A DNA stretch of 64,000 bases. Source: Pseudomonas sp. ok272 (lineage in GTDB: Bacteria > Pseudomonadota > Gammaproteobacteria > Pseudomonadales > Pseudomonadaceae). The DNA is taken from NCBI RefSeq assembly GCF_900109995.1, contig NZ_FOCB01000003.1, positions 386,508 to 450,507 on the forward strand, given 5' to 3'. The first letter of the stretch is position 1. Each line of letters begins with the position of its first letter. Shown one piece after another: positions 55,644 to 63,836 of this stretch. The notes below the pieces were generated by a model. It was not told the DNA's origin. It did not search any database and was given only the letters and a program-made list of their open reading frames with translations. The translations under genes and the position numbers were made by a program.

Positions 55644-56873
55644 ATGCTCAATGGCCTGTGGCTCGGGTTTTTCATCGTAGCGGCCGTTTCGGCACTGGCG
55701 CAGTGGCTGATCGGCGGCAATGCCGGGATCTTCGCGGCGATGGTGGAAAGCATCTTCGCCATGGCCAAGCTGTCGGTCGAAGTGATGGTGCTGCTGTTCG
55801 GCACCCTGACCCTGTGGCTGGGTTTCCTGAAGATTGCCGAGAAGGCGGGCATCGTCGACTGGCTGGCCAAGGCCCTGGGGCCATTGTTCTTGCGCTTGAT
55901 GCCGGAAGTGCCGGCGGGGCATCCGGCCATTGGCCTGATTACCCTCAACTTCGCCGCCAACGGCCTGGGCCTGGATAACGCGGCCACGCCCATTGGCCTG
56001 AAAGCCATGAAAGCCCTGCAGGAGCTCAACCCGAGTAAAACGGTAGCGAGCAACGCGCAGATCCTGTTCCTGGTGCTTAACGCTTCGTCCCTGACCCTGT
56101 TGCCGGTGACGATCTTTATGTACCGCGCCCAGCAAGGCGCGCCGGACCCGACCCTGGTGTTCCTGCCGATTCTGCTGGCGACCAGTTGCTCGACCCTGGT
56201 CGGCCTGCTGTCGGTGGCATTCATGCAGCGCCTGCGCCTGTGGGACCCGGTGGTGCTCGCCTACCTGATTCCGGGGGCGCTGGCCCTGGGTGGCTTCATG
56301 GCCTTGCTGGCGACGCTCTCGGCCACGGCGCTGGCGGGCTTGTCCTCGATCCTCGGCAACCTGACGCTGTTCGGGTTGATCATGCTGTTCCTGTTGGTCG
56401 GTGCGCTGCGCAAGGTCAAGGTCTACGAAACGTTCGTCGAGGGTGCCAAGGAAGGTTTCGACGTGGCCAAGAACCTGCTGCCGTATCTGGTGGCGATGCT
56501 TTGTGCGGTGGGTGTGCTGCGGGCTTCCGGGGCGTTGGACTTCGGGCTTGATGGGATTCGCCACCTGGTGGAGTGGGCTGGCTGGGACACGCGTTTCGTC
56601 GATGCCTTGCCGACGGCGATGGTCAAGCCATTCTCGGGCAGCGCCGCTCGGGCGATGCTGATCGAAACCATGCAGACTTCCGGGGTCGACAGTTTCCCGG
56701 CGTTGGTGGCTGCCACCGTTCAGGGCAGTACCGAAACCACGTTCTATGTGTTGGCGGTGTACTTTGGCGCGGTGGGGATCCAGCGCGCCCGGCATGCGGT
56801 GGGTTGCGCCCTGCTGGCGGAGTTTGCTGGGGTGGTTGGCGCGATTGGCGTTTGCTACTGGTTCTTTGGCTGA
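55644..56873 (+). CDS. Nucleoside recognition (SpmA/SpmB-like) membrane protein
   Basis: 409 residues with about ten membrane helices and two Gate/nucleoside-recognition halves. ITLNFAANGLGLDNAATPIGLKAMKALQELNP belongs to the SpmA-like half, and KPFSGSAARAMLIETMQTSGVDSFPALVAATVQGSTETTFYVLAVYFGAVG to the SpmB-like half; together this is a natural fusion of both. In PAO1 it is PA5478, beside gltP. The transported substrate is not known. Confidence 0.85.
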   Translation: MLNGLWLGFFIVAAVSALAQWLIGGNAGIFAAMVESIFAMAKLSVEVMVLLFGTLTLWLGFLKIAEKAGIVDWLAKALGPLFLRLMPEVPAGHPAIGLITLNFAANGLGLDNAATPIGLKAMKALQELNPSKTVASNAQILFLVLNASSLTLLPVTIFMYRAQQGAPDPTLVFLPILLATSCSTLVGLLSVAFMQRLRLWDPVVLAYLIPGALALGGFMALLATLSATALAGLSSILGNLTLFGLIMLFLLVGALRKVKVYETFVEGAKEGFDVAKNLLPYLVAMLCAVGVLRASGALDFGLDGIRHLVEWAGWDTRFVDALPTAMVKPFSGSAARAMLIETMQTSGVDSFPALVAATVQGSTETTFYVLAVYFGAVGIQRARHAVGCALLAEFAGVVGAIGVCYWFFG

Positions 56874-56886
56874 AGGTTTAACGCTG

Positions 56887-56909
56887 GTGGGAGTGGGCTG
56901 GCTCGCGAG
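56887..56909 (+). repeat. Single diverged REP copy
   Basis: Starts GTGGGAGTGGGCTGG and ends CTCGCGAG; no facing partner nearby. It is followed by GCGGCCTATCA as in the copies at 57326 and 57397. Confidence 0.7.
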
Positions 56910-57080
56910 GCGGCCTATCACTGGCGGGTGTACATATCCGTTGCTGTGGCCATGGCTGCTGGCGGTTTCGCCCTTACGGCGACTCACTTTTTTTACAAGC
57001 GCCTAAAAAAAGTAAGCAAAAAAACGCTCGCCCCGAGCGTCCGGCCCCTCGCTAAGGCTCGGGGTTCCTTCGCTGCGGTA

Positions 57081-57176
57081 TCCCTCTGGGGGCATCGCCT
57101 CCGGTTTGCTGCGCTGCACCTCCATGCGATGAGTTCGACTGCGTCGAACGGCGCTGCGCGCCAGTCCCCAGAGGGA
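57081..57176. repeat. Nested hairpin domain
   Basis: Outer arms TCCCTCTGGGG (57081-57091) and CCCCAGAGGGA (57166-57176). Inside are GTTCGAC-TGC-GTCGAAC (57133-57149) and GGCGC-TGC-GCGCC (57150-57162), two adjacent perfect stems with identical TGC loops. Confidence 0.8.
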
Positions 57177-57325
57177 CACCTCCACTCAGCCTGCCGAAGG
57201 GGCGGGTGGATCAAAAGCCAGATCAAGATCAAGAGCTTCAGGCGAGCTACCGCTCGGCCTGTTGAGTGGTGAAGAGCGGATCGGGGGGCGGTGGGAGTCT
57301 GGTGATGATGCTGGATTTGCTTTTG

Positions 57326-57439
57326 GTGGGAGCTGGCTTGCCTGCGAAGGCGGCCTATCAGCCGACCAATGTCTAGCAGCAGTACACCAATCCACTGTGG
57401 GAGCGAGCCCACTCGCGAAGGCGGCCTATCAGCCGACCA
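57326..57439 (+). repeat. Direct repeat of a REP plus 20-bp tail
   Basis: Two same-direction REP copies (57326-57348, 57397-57419), each followed by the identical 20 bp starting GGCGGCCTATCAGCC (57349-57368 and 57420-57439). The period is 71 bp. Confidence 0.85.
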
Positions 57440-57492
57440 GTCCCTTGCCGATACACCTCACTCCCATAGGTGTTGCTTTGGACCCTCAGGCC

Positions 57493-58125
57493 TCAGGGCC
57501 TCGCGGGCGCGACTTTCTGCCCCTGCTCCACGGTCCAGGCGATCACCTGCCGGGTCAGTGTATCGCCCGCCTGGCCGAATCCGACTACGACACCAGGGAC
57601 TTGCAGGTCACTCAGCGGCTGGTGCACTTCAAAGCGTTTGCTGGCGAGGATGCGTTGGTCGGTGCCGCGCACCAGCAGGGCGTCCAGGCGAATGACCACT
57701 TCGGCGCTATTGCCCTGATACTCGGTCTGGAAGGCCTGCAGGTTGCCGCCCAGTTCCAGGTCGGTCTGGAAGTTGCTGTCGTCAGTGCTCAGCAGCGTCA
57801 CCCGGCCGTCCTGGGCGAAGCCGTCGAGCAGGCGGTTGCGCAGCAGGATGGGTGTCGGGTTGTTCCAGCGCGAGGCCTTGTAGGCGCTGATCAGGTTGCC
57901 TTGGGGGATCACGGCGATCTTGGTGTCGTTCAGTGCGTCACCGGTCTGGGGCTTGGAGACTTTCAGCGACCAGGACACGGCGCGGGCCTGGGGTGTCGCG
58001 CTTTGCGTGGCCGGCAGGCGATAGACGTCCTGCGGCTGCGGCTTGGGAAGGATCGAGCAGGCGCTGCTCAGTGCCAGGCTGGCCAGCAACGTGCCATGGG
58101 CCAAGGTGCGGTAGACGCGCTTCAT
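57493..58125 (-). CDS. ABC-type transport auxiliary lipoprotein (PqiC/DUF330 type)
   Basis: 210 residues with a lipobox (LALSSAC, Cys23). The mature part DVYRLPATQ...WSLKVSKPQTGDALNDTKIAVIPQGNLISAYKASRWNNPTPILLRNRLLDGF matches the auxiliary lipoprotein of MCE transporters. It is thought to bridge the MCE protein to the outer membrane. Last gene of the four-gene operon, overlapping the MCE gene by 4 bp. Confidence 0.88.
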   Translation of the reverse strand: MKRVYRTLAHGTLLASLALSSACSILPKPQPQDVYRLPATQSATPQARAVSWSLKVSKPQTGDALNDTKIAVIPQGNLISAYKASRWNNPTPILLRNRLLDGFAQDGRVTLLSTDDSNFQTDLELGGNLQAFQTEYQGNSAEVVIRLDALLVRGTDQRILASKRFEVHQPLSDLQVPGVVVGFGQAGDTLTRQVIAWTVEQGQKVAPARP

Positions 58126-59060
58126 GGGGTGAACTCCTTGTCGTTATCGCCGCCGAGCAAGTAGCCGCTGGGGTTGGCTTCCAGGCGGCGCGAAATGGCG
58201 CGCAGCGAACTCAGGGTATCGCGCAACTCGCGGATCGCCGGGGCCAGGCTGTTGAGGCCTTGCATGCCGTTACCCAGGGCGTCCTGATTGTTGTTCAACA
58301 GGGTATTAATGGTGGCGGTGCTCTGTTCCAGGGATTTCATCGCGTGCTCGGCGCTGCCGAACATCTGCTTGCCCTGGTCGTTGAGCAGGCCGTTGGCGCT
58401 GCGCATCAGTGCGGCAGTTTGCTCCATGGCGGCGCTGGCCTGTTTGCCCACCGCAGACAGTTGCTGCATGGCCAGGCGCACGTCGCCGCGCTGGTCAGCG
58501 ATGGCGTCGGTGGTTTGCTCCAGGTTTTCCAGGGTCTTGCTCACGCGCCCGACGTTCTCCGCCGACAGCAATTGATTGGCGTTATCCAATAGCCGGCTGA
58601 CGCTGCCCATCAGGTCTTCGCTGTTATTGAGCAGTTGGGAAATGGGCGATGGCGTGGCGACGATTTCTGGCAGGTTGCCATCCTTGCCGCGCAGGGTTTG
58701 GCTTTGGGGCGTGCCGCCGCTGAGCTGGATGATCGAGGTGCCGGTGATGCCGGTCAGCGCGAGCTTGGCGAGGGTGTCTTCTTTGACCGGGGTTTCGCCG
58801 CTCAGGCGAATACGCGCCAGCACGCGGCGCGGGTCCTTGGGGTCCAGGCGCAGGCTGACCACGTCGCCGACCTTGATCCCGCTGTACTGCACCGAGCTGC
58901 CTTTGGACAGGCCGCTGACGGCCTCGTTGAAGACGATCTCGTAGTCCTTGAATTCACTGTCGACGCTGGACTTGGCCAGCCACAGGCCGAACAGCAGGGC
59001 ACCGGCCACCACAATGACGGTGAACAGGCCGATCAATACATGATGGGCTCGGGTTTCCAT
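58122..59060 (-). CDS. MlaD-type MCE substrate-binding protein
   Basis: 312 residues from METRAHHVLIGLFTVIVVAG. One N-terminal membrane anchor, then one MCE domain (about 40-120; GSSVQYSGIKVGDVVSLRLDPKDPRRVLARIRL), and a long helical C-terminal region (about 150-300) that should form a channel or needle as in PqiB/YebT-like proteins. It carries phospholipids or other hydrophobic molecules across the periplasm. Confidence 0.9.
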   Translation of the reverse strand: METRAHHVLIGLFTVIVVAGALLFGLWLAKSSVDSEFKDYEIVFNEAVSGLSKGSSVQYSGIKVGDVVSLRLDPKDPRRVLARIRLSGETPVKEDTLAKLALTGITGTSIIQLSGGTPQSQTLRGKDGNLPEIVATPSPISQLLNNSEDLMGSVSRLLDNANQLLSAENVGRVSKTLENLEQTTDAIADQRGDVRLAMQQLSAVGKQASAAMEQTAALMRSANGLLNDQGKQMFGSAEHAMKSLEQSTATINTLLNNNQDALGNGMQGLNSLAPAIRELRDTLSSLRAISRRLEANPSGYLLGGDNDKEFTP

Positions 59061-59061
59061 G

Positions 59062-59865
59062 TCATACCTCGTTAAGCTGTGAAGCGGCGGTGAGCGCCGC
59101 ACGGCCACGTGGGCCATGAAAATACTCGTGAATCCACGGGTCGTCGGTTTCCGATACGACGTCGATGGCATCGGCCACCAACACCTTTTTCTGCGCCAGC
59201 ACCGCCACCCGGTCGGTGATGGTGTAGAGCGTGTCCAGGTCGTGGGTCACCAGGAACACACTCAAGCCCAGCGCGTCGCGCAGGGTCAGGATCAGTTGGT
59301 CGAAGGCCGCCGCGCCGATGGGGTCGAGGCCGGCGGTCGGTTCATCGAGAAACAGGATGTCCGGGTCCAGCGCCAGGGCCCGGGCCAGCGCGGCGCGCTT
59401 GATCATGCCGCCGGACAGCGAGGACGGGTATTTGTCGGCCGCCGACAGCGGCAATCCGGCCAGGGCCAGCTTCACCGCCGCCAGGTGCTCGGCGTCGCTG
59501 CGGCTCAGGCCGGCGTGCTCGATCAAAGGCAGTGCGACGTTCTCGGTGACCGTCAGCGACGAAAACAAGGCGCCCTTCTGGAACAGCACGCCAAACCGCC
59601 GCTCGACCATCGAGCGCTCATGCTCCGACAGGCTCGGCAGGTTCTTGCCGAACACCCTGACCTCGCCCGCGCTGGGCTGGCGCAGGCCGATGATGCTGCG
59701 CAGCAGCACCGACTTGCCGCTGCCGGAGCCACCGACCACGGCGAGAATCTCACCCTTGTACAAGTCCAGGTCGAGGTTTTCATGCACGCTCTGGCTACCG
59801 AAGCGATTGCACAGTCCACGCACTTCAATCACCGCCTCGCTCGGCGCACGCTGAACGCGACTCAC
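59062..59865 (-). CDS. MlaF-type ABC transporter ATPase
   Basis: 267 residues. Walker A VGGSGSGKSVLLRSI (about 43-57), signature SLSGGMIKRAALARAL, Walker B DILFLDEPTAGLDPIGA. FQKGALFSSLTVTENVALPL is typical of MCE-system ATPases. It overlaps the permease gene by 4 bp and is one base from the MCE gene. Confidence 0.93.
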   Translation of the reverse strand: MSRVQRAPSEAVIEVRGLCNRFGSQSVHENLDLDLYKGEILAVVGGSGSGKSVLLRSIIGLRQPSAGEVRVFGKNLPSLSEHERSMVERRFGVLFQKGALFSSLTVTENVALPLIEHAGLSRSDAEHLAAVKLALAGLPLSAADKYPSSLSGGMIKRAALARALALDPDILFLDEPTAGLDPIGAAAFDQLILTLRDALGLSVFLVTHDLDTLYTITDRVAVLAQKKVLVADAIDVVSETDDPWIHEYFHGPRGRAALTAASQLNEV

Positions 59866-61007
59866 CAGCCCATCTCCATAAAGAACAAGGCGGCAACCGC
59901 ATCGAGCACGATCACCACGAAAATCGATTGCACCACGCTGGAGGTGGTGTGGGCGCCGACGGATTCGGCGCTGCCGCTGACCTTGAAGCCTTCCAGGCAG
60001 CCGATGGCGGCGATCAGGAAAGCGAAGATCGGCGCTTTTACCATGCCCACCAGGAAGTGCTGGACGCCGATGTCCGATTGCAGCAGGGACAGGAACATGG
60101 CCGGCGAGATGTCCAGGGACAGCGCGCAGACGACCCCGCCGCCGATGATTCCCGAGAGCATGGCCAGGAACGTCAGCATCGGCAGCGCCACCAGCAACGC
60201 CAGCACCCTCGGCACGACCAGCAACTCGGTCGGGTCCAGGCCCAGGGTGCGGATGGCGTCGATTTCTTCGTTGGCCTTCATCGAGCCGATTTGTGCGGTG
60301 AAGGCACTGGCCGTGCGACCGGCCATGAGGATGGCGGTCAGCAACACGCCGAACTCACGCAGGAAGGAAAACGCCACCAGGTCCACGGTGAAGATACTCG
60401 CGCCAAAGCTGGCGAGCACGGTGGCCCCGAGGAAGGCCACCACGGCTCCGACGAGGAAGGTCAGCAGCGCGACGATGGGCGCGGCGTCGAGCCCCGTCTG
60501 TTCAATGTGGGCCACCACCGAGGTCATGCGCCAGCGTTTGGGCTGGAGCAGGGTGCGGGCGATGGTTTCCAGGATCAGGCCGATAAAGCCCAGCAGTTGC
60601 AGGCTGTCCTGCCAGATCGTATAGACGGCGCTGCCGATGCGGCTGAGCAACTGCAGGCTGACACTGACTTCAGGTTCCTTGATCGGGATGCAGAAGTCGG
60701 TCATTGAGCGGTAGACCGTCTGCAGCAGCGCGCGGTCGGCGGCGGACAGGCTGCAATCGGGGTGTTCGGCCGACTGGCCGAGGCGTTCGCTGCCCAGCAG
60801 CTCGACCAGCAGCGAGGCCCCCGCGGTGTCCAGCGCGCCCAGGCCATTGAGGTCAATGGTCGTGTGTTCGTCGTACTGGCCCTTGAGGGTTTGGCTCAGG
60901 TGCTTGAGGTCGGTGTAATGGGCGAGCGTCCAGTCCCCCGTGACGCGCAACTGCGCAGGGGCGTGGGAGGTGTCTAGTTGGGCACTGCCGGCCATGTTAT
61001 TGCTCAT
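59862..61007 (-). CDS. MlaE-type permease with N-terminal STAS domain
   Basis: 381 residues. An N-terminal STAS domain (about 20-95, LRVTGDWTLAHYTDLKHLSQTLKG...IDLNGLGALDTAGASLLVELLG) is fused to a MlaE permease (about 135-381; MTSVVAHIEQTGLDAAPIVALLTFLVGAVVAFLGA; GRTASAFTAQIGSMKANEEIDAIRTLGLDP). In the E. coli system the STAS part is the separate protein MlaB. Start ATG 61007 (GGAG nearby); a TTG at 61031 and an ATG at 60995 are alternatives. First gene of the operon. Confidence 0.9.
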   Translation of the reverse strand: MSNNMAGSAQLDTSHAPAQLRVTGDWTLAHYTDLKHLSQTLKGQYDEHTTIDLNGLGALDTAGASLLVELLGSERLGQSAEHPDCSLSAADRALLQTVYRSMTDFCIPIKEPEVSVSLQLLSRIGSAVYTIWQDSLQLLGFIGLILETIARTLLQPKRWRMTSVVAHIEQTGLDAAPIVALLTFLVGAVVAFLGATVLASFGASIFTVDLVAFSFLREFGVLLTAILMAGRTASAFTAQIGSMKANEEIDAIRTLGLDPTELLVVPRVLALLVALPMLTFLAMLSGIIGGGVVCALSLDISPAMFLSLLQSDIGVQHFLVGMVKAPIFAFLIAAIGCLEGFKVSGSAESVGAHTTSSVVQSIFVVIVLDAVAALFFMEMGW

Positions 61008-61061
61008 AAGCTCCGTGCTTGTTCGGCTCAAACGCAGTGCTACGTAATAGCACGATCCTGG

Positions 61062-62105
61062 TTATTTTGCCTGGCTTGGCGCGACGTTGTTTTGACGTGT
61101 GTCGGTCACTTCGAAGCGCAGCACACCGATGACCTGGCCATCTTCGGTCAATACGCGGACCTGCCAGTCGCCGACCGGGTTACCCGGGAAGTTCTGCTTG
61201 TGGGTCCAGGCCCGATAGCCTTCCTTGCGCCCACCGCGGATATCCAGGGCGATGCGGTCGACCTCCTGGCCGTTGAACTTCCACACGTGGTAGATCCGCT
61301 CATCCAGCCCGCGTGGCGCGTTGATGGCGGTGTAGGCATACAGGCCGTCGCGGCGCAGTTGGCTGACGCTGATCTCCTTGAGGCTGTCGCCCGGGGTACG
61401 GTCCTGCAATTGCGGGCTGATGGCCACTTCGGTCATCCACAACGTCGCCGGCGGCACCCATGAGCGCAGGAACCAGCCCGCCGCGCCAATGGCCAGGGTG
61501 ATGCTCAGCACGCTCAGGCCGCCGCGCCAGGTGCGGATCGGGAAGATCGACGCCAGGCTGGGAAACGACAGCAGCATGGCGATGCCCAGGGCCAGCTTGA
61601 AGCTCTGGGCGGTGGTCAGGTGCAGGATGATCGGCAGCGCGGTCAGCAACGCGGCAAACAACGTCAGGGTGTGCAGCGCCAGGAACAACCAACGCCGCGG
61701 CGCCAGCCATTTGTAGTACAGCGGGTCGATGATCGAAATCAGCGCCGCGGCCCCCAGCAGGCCGGTGAACACCAGTTGCCCGCTGTTCCAGGTGGTGGTG
61801 ATGAAAAAGAACGGCAGGACGAAGAACAGGCTTTCCTGGTGGATCATCTGCGTGGCATAGCGCAGCAGGGGCTGGGGGATTTCGCGCTTGAACACCTGGG
61901 TGAACAGCTGCGTCAGGCTGTTTTCCAGCATCAGCCAGAGCCAACTGACCAGCATGATGGTGGCGATCCAGGTCGCCAGGCCTTGTTGGCGGTCGACCAG
62001 GATGAAACTGCCGACCCCCGAGATGAACCCCCCCAGCGCAATGACCCCGGGATAGCGCTTCATCAGTTCGAGGAGGCGCTGTACGTATAGGGTCAGGTTA
62101 GGCAT
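61062..62105 (-). CDS. DUF5924/DUF2914 membrane protein
   Basis: 347 residues from MPNLTLYVQRLLELMKRYP. About seven membrane helices (30-245) are followed by a C-terminal extracytoplasmic DUF2914 domain (about 265-335; IYHVWKFNGQEVDRIALDIRGGRKEGYRAWTHKQNFPGNPVGDWQVRVLTEDGQVIG). Function is unknown. It is co-directional with the Mla operon, 54 bp upstream of its first gene, so it may be part of it. Confidence 0.83.
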   Translation of the reverse strand: MPNLTLYVQRLLELMKRYPGVIALGGFISGVGSFILVDRQQGLATWIATIMLVSWLWLMLENSLTQLFTQVFKREIPQPLLRYATQMIHQESLFFVLPFFFITTTWNSGQLVFTGLLGAAALISIIDPLYYKWLAPRRWLFLALHTLTLFAALLTALPIILHLTTAQSFKLALGIAMLLSFPSLASIFPIRTWRGGLSVLSITLAIGAAGWFLRSWVPPATLWMTEVAISPQLQDRTPGDSLKEISVSQLRRDGLYAYTAINAPRGLDERIYHVWKFNGQEVDRIALDIRGGRKEGYRAWTHKQNFPGNPVGDWQVRVLTEDGQVIGVLRFEVTDTRQNNVAPSQAK

Positions 62106-62176
62106 TCGGCGGTTCACAGTGATCAGAGGGACAAGCCGGCACAGGATACCGCTGGTGAGAAACAGACGCGACCCTT

Positions 62177-62264
62177 GTGGGAGCGAGCCTGCTCGCGATG
62201 AGGGCGTTAGATTCAACATGGAGGTTGACGGACACCCCGCCATCGCAAGCAGGCTCGCTCCCAC
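62177..62264. repeat. REPIN, CGCGAT variant, 88 bp
   Basis: The left copy 62177-62199 and inverse right copy 62242-62264 lie between the M16 and DUF5924 genes. Confidence 0.88.
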
Positions 62265-62293
62265 CGGGTTTTGCTGTTACCGGACAGGCCTGT

Positions 62294-63670
62294 TCACTGT
62301 TTGCGCCGCAACCGCCAACCCAGTCCACCCAACACCATCACCCCGAACACCGCCCCCAACAGCCACAGCACCTGGTCATCCCCCAGCAATGGCTTTTCGA
62401 TACGCACATACCCCGGCTGTGCCAGCAGCTCATGCAGCGCCAGGTTGGCGTGTTCCAGGGTGACCGCCTGCAGGCGCCTGGCCGGGTCGTCGAAGCGGCC
62501 GTCCTCGAAGTCGCCCAGGGCACTCCAGTAGTAATCGGCCAGTGCGCTGTTACCTTGCACGGCCCAGGCCTGGCGGGCGATGGCGGCCTGCTTGAGCCGC
62601 GCGAAGCTGGCCGGGTCGAGGCCGTTCTTCAGCAGATCGGCCTTGAGCTGGTCGAGCACCTGGCGTGCCTGGTCCAGGTCCTCGCGCTCAAGGTCGGCAT
62701 TCAGGCTGAGCAACCCCACGCCACCGAACACCTCGCGCTCGGCCCACGGCCCGTACGACAGGCCGTGCGCCAGGCGTAACTGGCGGTACAGCGCCCAGTC
62801 GAGGTAGTCCTTGAGCAAATCGAACGTCTCGTCGTACTGCTCGTCCAGAACGGGCTCGGGGAACAGCCAATGCAGCTTGGCGCCGTTACCGACCCAACCG
62901 TGGATCAGGCTGCGTTCGACCGCCGCGGGGTGCTGGATGCCGGGCAGGGGCCGGTGCTCGCTCGGGTCAATCGCCTTGAGGTCGCCATAGGTGCGCTCCA
63001 GGTAGGCGGGCAGCAGGCGATCCAGGCCGCCGACGATGATCAGTGTCATGTTGTTCGGCGCATACCAGTCCTCGCGCACCTGGTCCAACTGCTCGCGGCT
63101 CAGGTGCCGGGCCTCGGCCCGTTGCGCGCACTTGAGGCCCAGTTCCACGGCCAGTTGCTTGCTGGCGGTGTGGCCCAGGTCCTGGCGGTCGAGCCAGCGT
63201 TGCAGGTGGGAGTAATGGCCGCCCTCCTCGCGCTCCACCACCTGCTTGGCCGCGTGGATGGCGTTGGCGTCGAAGCGGGTTTGGGTGAGGATCGCCAGCA
63301 ACAGGTCGAGGACCTTGCGTTGGTTGCGCGCCGGGGCTTCGATGACGAAGGTGGTATCGGCGTTGCCGGTAAAGGCATTCCACTCGCCACCCAGCGCCTG
63401 CATGCGTTCCTCCAGGGCGCCCTCGCCAGTGCCATCGATCCCGCTGAACAGCAAGTGCTCAAGCAGGTGCGGCAGTTCTTTGTCGGCACAGGCGAAGTCG
63501 TCCAGGCCCACGCCCACCACCAGGCGAATCGCCACGTGATCGCGGTCGGCGGTGGGCTTGAGCAGCACTTGCAGGCCGTTGGGCAGCACATAACCTTCGA
63601 CCTGGAAGCGGTCCACGGCCAATACGGGAAGTGAGCCGAGCAGCAGACAGGCGAACAACAGACAACGCAT
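62294..63670 (-). CDS. M16-family zinc peptidase, membrane-tethered
   Basis: 458 residues from MRCLLFACLLLGSLPVLA (signal peptide). Inverted zinc site HLLEH at 68-72 with downstream VEREEGGHY supplying the distal Glu, so it should be catalytic. Two M16 halves follow, then a C-terminal membrane helix (about 432-452, VLWLLGAVFGVMVLGGLGW) and basic tail RLRRKQ. That tail is unusual for pitrilysin-like proteins and suggests anchoring to the inner membrane facing the periplasm. Confidence 0.88.
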   Translation of the reverse strand: MRCLLFACLLLGSLPVLAVDRFQVEGYVLPNGLQVLLKPTADRDHVAIRLVVGVGLDDFACADKELPHLLEHLLFSGIDGTGEGALEERMQALGGEWNAFTGNADTTFVIEAPARNQRKVLDLLLAILTQTRFDANAIHAAKQVVEREEGGHYSHLQRWLDRQDLGHTASKQLAVELGLKCAQRAEARHLSREQLDQVREDWYAPNNMTLIIVGGLDRLLPAYLERTYGDLKAIDPSEHRPLPGIQHPAAVERSLIHGWVGNGAKLHWLFPEPVLDEQYDETFDLLKDYLDWALYRQLRLAHGLSYGPWAEREVFGGVGLLSLNADLEREDLDQARQVLDQLKADLLKNGLDPASFARLKQAAIARQAWAVQGNSALADYYWSALGDFEDGRFDDPARRLQAVTLEHANLALHELLAQPGYVRIEKPLLGDDQVLWLLGAVFGVMVLGGLGWRLRRKQ

Positions 63671-63721
63671 AACAAGCTTCCGTACAGCGGTTGGGAGATC
63701 CTTGTTGCCTGTCAGGCCGCC

Positions 63722-63785
63722 ATCGCGGGCAGGCTCGTTCCCACAAGGATCACCGTAAGCCTGTGGGAGCGAGCCTGCTCGCGAT
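63722..63785. repeat. REP doublet, tail-to-tail type, 64 bp
   Basis: Copies 63722-63744 and 63763-63785 point outward around an 18-nt spacer. It lies between the partial Na/Pi gene and the M16 gene. Confidence 0.87.
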
Positions 63786-63836
63786 GGCCGTTTGAAGGCA
63801 CCGAGACAGCAACTGACAGACCGCCATCCTATACGT

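Larger units (their letters stand above)
56874..57492. other. 619-bp structured intergenic block with REP fragments
   Basis: No gene is supported. It contains three single REP copies (56887, 57326, 57397), an A/T-tract dyad (56986-57013), a hairpin ACGCTCG-CCC-CGAGCGT (57024-57040), and a nested hairpin domain (57081-57176). The sequence style resembles large intergenic repeats common in P. fluorescens genomes. Confidence 0.7.

Noticed and set aside
56874..57492. Coding frames across the structured block before the MCE operon
   Set aside because: All cross REP copies and hairpins and show no protein-like pattern.
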